From Ariolimax columbianus (taxonomy: Eukaryota; Mollusca; Gastropoda; Stylommatophora; Arionidae), in the NCBI GenBank assembly GCA_036924085.1, contig JAVGWX010000009.1, forward strand, positions 58,258,331 through 58,322,330: a DNA stretch of 64,000 bases, in the 5' to 3' direction. Position 1 is the first letter of the stretch. Each line of letters opens with the position of its first letter. The position numbers and the translations under genes were made by a program. The notes under the pieces are model-generated. The model made no database searches. It was not told the DNA's origin and saw only the letters and a list, made by a program, of their open reading frames with translations. Below are positions 58,280 through 64,000 of the stretch, piece by piece.

Positions 58280-58980
58280 GCGCTAAGCAGAGCAAGCGAT
58301 GGGGTTGGCATACAAATCAATAGAAAGAAAACAGTTCACGCTCAACACCTTCTGCCCAAAAGGAGATATGCGCCTTGGAGATTGTCCCGTCGAAAACGTA
58401 CATTCGTATATCCACTTGGGCCAAGAGATCACGAACTCCCATTTAATAAATCTGGAGATCTTACGAAGGATAACCGCGGGCTGGCTCAGCTTCAACTGTA
58501 TTAAACCCATTCTGCGACAGATGCGAAGCGTCAACGATAGGGCGCACACCTTCAACAATGTGGTTATTCCGGCCCTGGTATATGGCTGCGAGGTGTGGAA
58601 CCTACAGCAAGCTTAAGTAGATAAGACAACGCGTTGCCCAACGAGCGATGGAGCGAAGACGATCTCCATTCGAGACCAAATAAGCAACGCATAGATCAGA
58701 CGTCCGACTTCCTTCTCTGACATCCTAGATGTCGCGCTGTTACGAAAATACAGATGTGCCGGCCATGTGGTGCGCATACCGGATGCAGATGGACACGTAT
58801 AATGAACTTGCGGTGGCCAACCAACTTTGCCGCCATCGAGGGGGCCGAGACTAAGATGGAGAGATGGCATAATGGAGGCCCTAGTCCCAACATGGAGCAC
58901 CAAGGTAACAGAGCGAAAGAGTTTACTCAACATGTAGCTATCTGGCATCAGATACACGTGCCTGGTTAAATACGAGGATT
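58280..58980 (+). mobile_element. LINE RT C-terminus (fifth family)
   Basis: KQFTLNTFCPKGDMRLGDCP, HSYIHLGQEITNSHLINLEI, LRRITAGWLSFNCIKPILRQ, VVIPALVYGCEVWNLQQA, stop, then RVAQRAMERR, YRCAGHVVRIPDADGH-type sequence in other frames and ending in ELAVANQL. Lies in the 45-kb HDAC6 intron about 120 bp before the ZnF exon. Confidence 0.82.
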
Positions 58981-59101
58981 TTGAGAAAGGGAGAACGATT
59001 TCATTTCTGTTCTTTGAAATTGAAGAAACTTTATATCCTTACTACTTTCATTGCTAGCTGGTTTCACTTGTTTTAATTGTTATAGTTTGCTTCTTTACCA
59101 G

Positions 59102-59254
59102 GGAGTGGCAGAAATGCACGCAGTCCAACCCCTGGCTTGGTGCCCGCACCTGACAGAAGTGATGCCACTGCCTCGTTCAGGCTTCAGTCCCAACGCTCCT
59201 TGTAACACGTGTGGAGATGTGTCTGAGAACTGGGTCTGCCTGACTTGTTACAAG
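59102..59254 (+). CDS. HDAC6: HDAC6 exon: N-terminal half of the ZnF-UBP (BUZ) ubiquitin-binding finger
   Basis: A 51-codon phase-0 exon between ttctttaccag and aag|gtcagt. It encodes the first half of the ZnF-UBP domain: WCPH (Cys14, His16), CNTC (Cys34, Cys37) and ENWVCLTCY (Cys46, Cys49) supply six zinc ligands in the spacing used by HDAC6 and USP-type ZnF-UBP domains. The domain binds the free diglycine C-terminus of ubiquitin and recruits HDAC6 to aggresomes. The stretch AVQPLAWCPHL corresponds to the conserved HDAC6 entry into the finger. The last 46 coding bases and the donor are repeated downstream as an 82-bp tandem array. Identification is strong because the next two exons complete the domain and tail. 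Confidence 0.93.
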
Positions 59255-59590
59255 GTCAGTTGGTCATTAAGAATTGCAAATATGTAATAAATGTGGAGAT
59301 GTGTCTGAGAACTGGGTCTGCCTGACTTGTTACAAGATCAGTTGGTCATTAAGAATTGCAAATATGTAATAAATGTGGAGATGTGTCTGAGAACTGGGTC
59401 TGCCTGACTTGTTACAAGGTCAGTTGGTCATTAAGAATTGCAAATATGTAATAAATGTGGAGATGTGTCTGAGAACTGAGTCTGCCTGACTTGTTACAAG
59501 GTCAGTTGGTCATTAAGAATTGTAAAAATGTAATAAATGTGGAGATGTGTCTGAGAACAGAGTTTGTCTGGTGTTGCGCATACACACACG
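59209..59590 (+). repeat. 82-bp x 5 tandem repeat containing the 3' end and splice donor of the HDAC6 ZnF exon
   Basis: The motif gtctgagaactgggtctgcc recurs at 59221, 59303, 59385, 59467 and, truncated, 59549: an exact 82-bp period. The first copy is the real exon end; the others repeat CGDVSENWVCLTCYK coding sequence plus intron start. The donor GT is intact in copies 1, 3 and 4 (59255, 59419, 59501) and mutated to AT in copy 2 (59337). Each unit carries an in-frame TAA in its intronic part. Confidence 0.95.
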
Positions 59591-59607
59591 CCGCACCCAT
59601 ATATAAT

Positions 59608-59990
59608 GGGGTGGGGGTGTTCAAATTAAACCGGACCAAACTGCAACAAATGAACATACGTATGATGACGTACTTCAGGTGTAAACAGCACATACCAACC
59701 GTCAAGTTTACAAAATTTCGTTATCCTCCGACTTATAGTTTCCTCAGCAGACTGTTGAAAAAATGCGGGTGTGATACGGAATCCGTCCAGAGTTGATCAG
59801 CGAGCGGTGATCCGTTTTTTAACACCTGAAGGATTTCGACCAGTTGGCATTCATCGCAGAATGCAGGCAGTGTATAAGTGACAAAAGTGTGTCAGTGAAG
59901 AATGGGACAACAATGTTTAAAGAAGGACGTGAGTTCACGCAACAATATGCTCCTGACCTGGCCTCGGAAGATCTGTCATTAACTCACGTC
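59608..59990 (+). mobile_element. mariner remnant, second copy
   Basis: TIR-like gttcaaattaaaccggacca at 59621, then VDQRAVIRFLTPEGFRPVGI, HRRMQAVY, and VKNGTTMFKEGREFTQQYAP, the N-terminal HTH part of a mariner transposase, different subfamily from 47976-49248. The catalytic domain is absent; ends near a (TA)n run. Lies in the intron between the two ZnF exons. Confidence 0.8.
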
Positions 59991-60028
59991 TTTTATATAT
60001 ATATATATATAATTAAAAATTATATTAA

Positions 60029-60232
60029 CCTCACTCTCTGTCCCGAGCTATCCTGCACCAGTGGCAAGACATAAGTCAAGGCAACTGGAGGTAACTCAGG
60101 ATGCAGACACTCTGGTCCAATCTCCTCTGAGACTAGAGGTCTCTTGAAGGTAGCAGAACTCAATCGACCACCATTTCCGTTCTTTGCTTTTGAGAGCCGA
60201 GTGCCTTACCTCTCGACCACAGTGATCCCCCA
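60029..60232 (-). mobile_element. SINE-Q copy
   Basis: Minus strand head gtggtcgagaggtaaggcac (A box), then body ccagagtgtctgcatcctga. Abuts a (TA)n/(CA)n microsatellite at 60232-60278. Confidence 0.7.
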
Positions 60233-60547
60233 TATATATATATTTACATGCACACAGACACACACACACACACACACACTAGCAATAACCATGCAGAAGA
60301 TATGCATGTCAATGGAACACTTCATTCTTGACAGCAGTGTCTGCTGTGGGACTACCTTTTTTTGGCAACAAATATATGCACAGAAAGTCATTTTGGTTAT
60401 ATCAGTACATGTTTATCTTTATTATTGCATGAGGACCTTATAAAGTGCTAGTTCTGTTGAATTATATAGAGCAAATATTGAATATAGTGGTACTTCAAAA
60501 TTTATGATTTTTTTTTTTTGTAAATGATCTTCCTTTATTTTGTGCAG

Positions 60548-60676
60548 GTGGAGTGCAGCAGATTTGTGAATGAGCATATGTTAATGCACAGACTGGAGAC
60601 AGACCACAATATGGTGCTAAGCTACTCAGATCTGAGTGTCTGGTGCTATGGGTGTGACCAATATGTGGACAATGAT
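60548..60676 (+). CDS. HDAC6: HDAC6 exon: C-terminal half of the ZnF-UBP finger
   Basis: A 43-codon phase-0 exon: acceptor ttattttgtgcag, donor gat|gtaggt. It reads VECSRFVNEHMLMHR, then TDHNMVLSYSDLSVWCYGC. Cys3, His10, His14, His20, Cys33 and Cys36 give the remaining six zinc ligands, so all 12 ligands of the three-zinc finger are kept. Arg5 (in CSR, usually CGR), Trp32 and Tyr39 occupy the positions that line the ubiquitin C-terminus pocket in HDAC6, so ubiquitin binding is probably intact (inference). An alternative donor three bases later (gtatta at 60681) would break the fit to the next exon. Confidence 0.93.
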
Positions 60677-61009
60677 GTAGGTATTACTTTCAGAACTGTG
60701 GTAGGGAACCTTGTGAAGTGCATGGCAACAGGAGTACCAGTCCGATCATTAGAATTCAGTACCCATGTTTGAATACATTATTGCTGGCCTTTAGCTTCAT
60801 GATATTGTTCTTCTGCCATTGATTGATTTATTAAATAATTGATTGATAGACACTGCCATGCGAAACATAGAGCACCTTGTCAAACACTGGTAAAAAGTAT
60901 TTTCGAGAGGCGTGCACCATATCAAAGTAAATTAGAAGTAAACAAATGCAAAGTAACATGGTGAAATGGTGCATGGCTAGATGAATGGAAAGGAAAATAT
61001 AAAACAAAC
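60677..61009. other. HDAC6 intron, unassigned
   Basis: No element recognised. Confidence 0.4.
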
Positions 61010-61205
61010 TCTGTCAGATATCAACTTGAATTTGTTCAAAGAAAGCAAGGGTCATCCTGAGGTTATCGGCACTGCCAAAGAGCTTGTAGACTGTCTGCAC
61101 TGGTGATGGCCACATGTGCTTTCACTGGTCGTTGCATGTCGGGAAATTTTGCAGCAGGCATTCAGGGGACATTTTCCCAGCCCCACAGGTGCACTCGTCA
61201 GCAGA
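61010..61205 (-). mobile_element. LINE-J 3' scrap
   Basis: aacttgaatttgttcaaaga, tgatggccacatgtgctttc and acaggtgcactcgtcag match the complement of the LINE-J 3' end; no intact frame and no (GAA)n. Confidence 0.82.
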
Positions 61206-61380
61206 AGCAAATATTTGTTAAGATGCTCAACAATAAAAATCATGAACTAGTGCTGGGACCATGTGAGATAGTGCTGCAGATGGACCGTAGTGTTGTAAGT
61301 TTACTGCTATCCTTACAGATATTGTCAGGCATGACGACAGTCACAGACTGCTTCATCAGTCATCGACCAAGGATTCACAA

Positions 61381-61580
61381 TTAAGATATTAGAAAATATT
61401 TCTTTAGTCAGAGAGTGGTGAATGCTTGGAATGTATTGCCACAGGAAGCAAGCAGGGACAATTAATGCGTTTAAGAATAGATTGTATGCGCATAGCTTTT
61501 CGAGCAAGTAAATGAAAATGAAACTGGTTGCATGCAGTCTTCTAAACCAATATAAAGATAAGTTAAGTTAAGTTTAGAGG
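61381..61580 (+). mobile_element. LINE-T 3' fragment
   Basis: gatattagaaaatatttctt, aatgcttggaatgtattgcc, then aactggttgcatgcag and (AAGTT)n tail. Truncated at the 5' side. Confidence 0.88.
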
Positions 61581-61747
61581 TTCTATTGTTATATCTTAGT
61601 TGACCTGTACTTCTACAGGGGAAGATGTCTTTGTGCAGATCTTAGCTTTGGTATGAGCTGGATGTAGCCGGGAGGAGGATTTCCTGTTTAGCAGGCTAGG
61701 TTCAAGTAGCTTATTACTTTTCTGCGTTTGGACAAGTGCCGCGGAGT

Positions 61748-61838
61748 GTGGTTAACCGATGTGAGAGTCCATTTTAATAGACTCAAATACTAAAGCAAAG
61801 TAGACCCATAGCCTGTTAGGCACCACCTATACTGCTCT
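61748..61838 (-). mobile_element. SINE-T body fragment
   Basis: Complement of tgcctaacaggctatgggtc and ctattaaaatggactctcac; the LINE-T-like tail is missing. Confidence 0.65.
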
Positions 61839-62229
61839 AAACAAACCACCGAACCATGGCTGGTGTTATGCCATGTCAAACAGTTAGTCAGTCACCTCTT
61901 ACGACAATCTCTCTGTGAGTCAGTGGTGCTATTTTTGTCCGTGTCATACATAAAGACCCTGGCGGCCACTTGGGACAAAAAACTTCTTCTTATATAATTA
62001 AAGTTAATATTATTTCTATCCATAACCATCTTTATTGTTTAGCTTAGTTAGATATTTTTATCTGTGTTGTATTTAATCCTAGGTGAAATCTTTTAGCCAT
62101 AATGTAGGTAAATAGTTTTTTGTGCCTGCATACAAACTAAACTATGCTTATTTCTGTAATGTTTGTTTTATTTATTTACAGTTTCACTGCATTGCCTCTC
62201 AATTTTTATTGTTCCTATATCCAACCCAG

Positions 62230-62298
62230 GTGCTGTTTCCAATGAAAAATGCAGCTCACCAGATCAAGTTTGGAGAATCTTTGACCCAGTTTCATTGA
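62230..62298 (+). CDS. HDAC6: HDAC6 terminal coding exon and stop
   Basis: Acceptor tatccaacccag, phase 0, 22 codons then TGA at 62296-62298. The peptide VLFPMKNAAHQIKFGESLTQFH aligns with the extreme C-terminus of animal HDAC6 (the xxVKNIAHQNKFGE tail) at both sequence and position level. This short exon is decisive for calling the gene HDAC6 rather than a ubiquitin-specific protease, because in USPs the ZnF-UBP is followed by a peptidase domain. Confidence 0.92.
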   Translation: MLFPMKNAAHQIKFGESLTQFH

Positions 62299-62574
62299 CC
62301 GCAACCTTATCAATGTTTCCAGACTTTTCTCTCTGGTGCCAGATAATATTGGATTATCTATTCAGCTGACACTGATAATTTTTAACATTTCATATTTAGT
62401 TTATGTCATTCTTGTACAATATGAAAACGTAGGCGTCAGACCTAGATAAACTGAACTAGCGGGAGGGGACAGTGCATGATTGTACACATTTTGTTTTCTT
62501 TTTATGTGTGTTGAAAGTGAAAACATTTAATTATTCTTACAGAGCTTATTCCCATAGATGGAGTCTGCCTGCAG
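62299..62574 (+). other. HDAC6 3' UTR candidate, proximal part
   Basis: AT-rich sequence after the stop. No AATAAA signal was seen before the minisatellite. Confidence 0.4.
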
Positions 62575-62999
62575 GATTTTTATGGTTATGGTATAGAGTG
62601 TCTGTCAGAAGGATTAATAAGGTTATGGTATAGAGTGTCTGTTAGAAATATTAATAAGGTTATGGTGTAGAGTGTATGTTAGAAGTATTAATAAGGTTAT
62701 GGTATAGAGTGTCTGTTAGAAGTATTAATAAGGTTGTGGTGTAGAGTGTCTGTTAGAAGGATTACTAAGGTTATGGTATAGAGTGTCTGTTAGAAGGATT
62801 AATAAGGTTATGGCATAGAGTGTTTGTCAGAAGGATTTGTAGGGTTATGGTATAGAGTGTCTGTCAAAATGATATGTAGGGTTATGGTGTAGAGTGTCTG
62901 TTAGAAGTATTAATAAGGTTATGGTATAGAGTGTCTGTTAGAAGGATTAATAAGGTTATGGTATAGAGTGTCTGCCAGAAGGATTTGAAGGGTTATGGT
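62575..62999 (+). repeat. 37-bp x about 11 minisatellite downstream of HDAC6
   Basis: ggttatggtatagagtgtct-gttagaaggattaataa units with 37-bp spacing (62584, 62621 ...). Confidence 0.95.
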
Positions 63000-63044
63000 A
63001 AAGCCTGCAATGTTTAGGCCAGTTTTTACTGTAAATCTGATCGA

Positions 63045-63050
63045 AATAAA
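63045..63050 (+). promoter_or_regulatory. Possible polyadenylation signal for HDAC6
   Basis: AATAAA, about 750 bp after the stop and past the minisatellite. First canonical signal I see after the stop; unproven. Confidence 0.35.
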
Positions 63051-63299
63051 CATGCATTACAAACGTTTTGAATCTGTGACCTCTTGGTCATAAGGCCAGT
63101 ATTCTAATCACTCTGTCACTCGCTTCTCAAGACTGAACCACTGGGCAGGAATGTACAGGTCTGAATAAGTAATTGTCAACTATAGAACATCCATTCTTAC
63201 AAAATTATTTACAATTCACAGTTGCTGTTGTTAAAAGTGCAACTAAGACAGGTTGCATGTTGGCAAATTATTTTCAGTAGTGAATCGATCATTAATATT

Positions 63300-63495
63300 T
63301 TCGTAGCGCAGTGGTTAGCAAGCTGGTTTCGCATCTGAATGGTCCTGGGTTCATTCCCTTGTTGATGTGGAAATGTTTTTTCAGACCGCAACATCTCCCG
63401 AGTTGACCCAGCCTTAAATGGGTACCGGGAAGTAAAAGCGGCGAGGGAGAGGAGATGGCTACCGCCCTCATATAGCCGAGCCTTTTAAATGTGAG
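63300..63495 (+). mobile_element. tRNA-derived SINE
   Basis: A box tagcgcagtggttagcaagc and B box cctgggttcattccc, then the gggtaccgggaagtaaaagc body. One copy in this window. Confidence 0.65.
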
Positions 63496-63714
63496 ATCGC
63501 TAACACCTCCCACCTCTGCTGCACTAATGCTATTTGTTACTTTACTTTTAAGAAATCGATTTTTAGAAACCAAAATTTGAATGGAATTTTTTTCAATTAT
63601 TTTAGGAGCCTTACATGTTTAACCTTTAAGCTGCCACATGATTTTTTCAGCATGTCACATTTTACTATGGTTGTTGACTTTGAGAGCATGTAACCTTTTC
63701 ATTTGTTGGTCTAT

Positions 63715-63840
63715 AGATTTTTTGTTTTTGCATTCGCTCTATTTCCCAAGGCGGTGTGCATTGCACTGTTCTTATTTTGCTCCTTGTTGGCCCAGTGCAT
63801 CCAACTTCGACATGCATTTTTTTGTAAGGGTCTGCCTCCT
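63715..63840 (-). mobile_element. SINE-A 3' part
   Basis: gcattcgctctatttcccaa, cggtgtgcattgcactgttc and gcccagtgcatccaacttcg: complement of the SINE-A 3' half and core. Confidence 0.85.
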
Positions 63841-64000
63841 TTATAGATATGATTTTGTTGTCTGTAGAGACAAATTAATAAATAACTTGTTGGTGTTATT
63901 GTTTTTGTTGTGTGTGTGTGTGTGTTAGTTTCTGAGATACAACAAGGTGAAGGTGAAAATGTTGAAAAACATCACAAATATATAGACTCACCGGCTTTTT

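Noticed and set aside
59255..59590. Repeated CGDVSENWVCLTCYK as real extra zinc-finger exons
   Set aside because: No acceptor before the copies, and each unit includes an in-frame TAA.

Overview
This is a window of a repeat-rich animal genome. The one host gene I can support is the 3' part of a histone deacetylase 6 (HDAC6) gene on the + strand. Five exons fit together in splice phase: 3815-5203 and 13437-13657 (disordered Ser/Thr-rich linker), 59102-59254 and 60548-60676 (ubiquitin-binding ZnF-UBP/BUZ finger), and 62230-62298 (C-terminal tail and stop). The two deacetylase domains must lie upstream. All 12 zinc ligands of the finger are present. The organism is a metazoan. The retroelement content (Jockey/I-like LINEs with RNase H, tRNA-derived SINEs, mariner, hAT) suggests an invertebrate, perhaps a mollusc such as a gastropod, but that is inference.

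Nearly everything else is intron or upstream sequence filled with broken mobile elements and minisatellites. I use local family names. LINE-T has an (AAGTT)n tail: 1-951, 23873-25440 and 3' scraps. LINE-J carries RNase H and a (GAA)n tail: 6752-8333, 19742-20381, 31140-31568, 36985-37395, 51448-52082, 61010-61205. SINE-A is tRNA-derived with an A-rich tail and SINE-G has a (GAA)n tail. SINE-T shares its 3' end with LINE-T. SINE-R and SINE-Q are further tRNA-derived families. Many copies have readable target-site duplications (TSDs), so insertion boundaries and nesting order can be read directly. Examples are SINE-G inside a mariner (47976-49248), SINE-A inside LINE reverse transcriptase fragments (18477-18734, 42806-43056), and LINE-J inside the B box of a tRNA-derived SINE (6752-8333).

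Layout: 1-3800, LINE pieces, a terminal-inverted-repeat element, SINE-A and a decayed duplicate of the next exon. 3815-5203, HDAC6 linker exon with six 18-residue repeats. 5204-13436, intron with a 16-bp/128-bp CTT-rich satellite, LINE-J, SINE-G and an old LINE reverse transcriptase. 13437-13657, HDAC6 linker exon 2. 13658-59101, a 45-kb intron with about ten minisatellite arrays, an 82-bp-arm palindrome, mariner and hAT elements and many LINE pieces. 59102-62298, the ZnF-UBP exons, of which the first has had its 3' end and splice donor tandemly amplified (82 bp x 5). 62299-64000, downstream sequence with a 37-bp minisatellite, a possible polyA signal and two SINEs.

How it works together: the host gene would make a cytoplasmic deacetylase/ubiquitin adaptor. 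The transposons here are all broken copies, but shared 3' ends (LINE-J with SINE-G, LINE-T with SINE-T) suggest which LINE mobilised which SINE.
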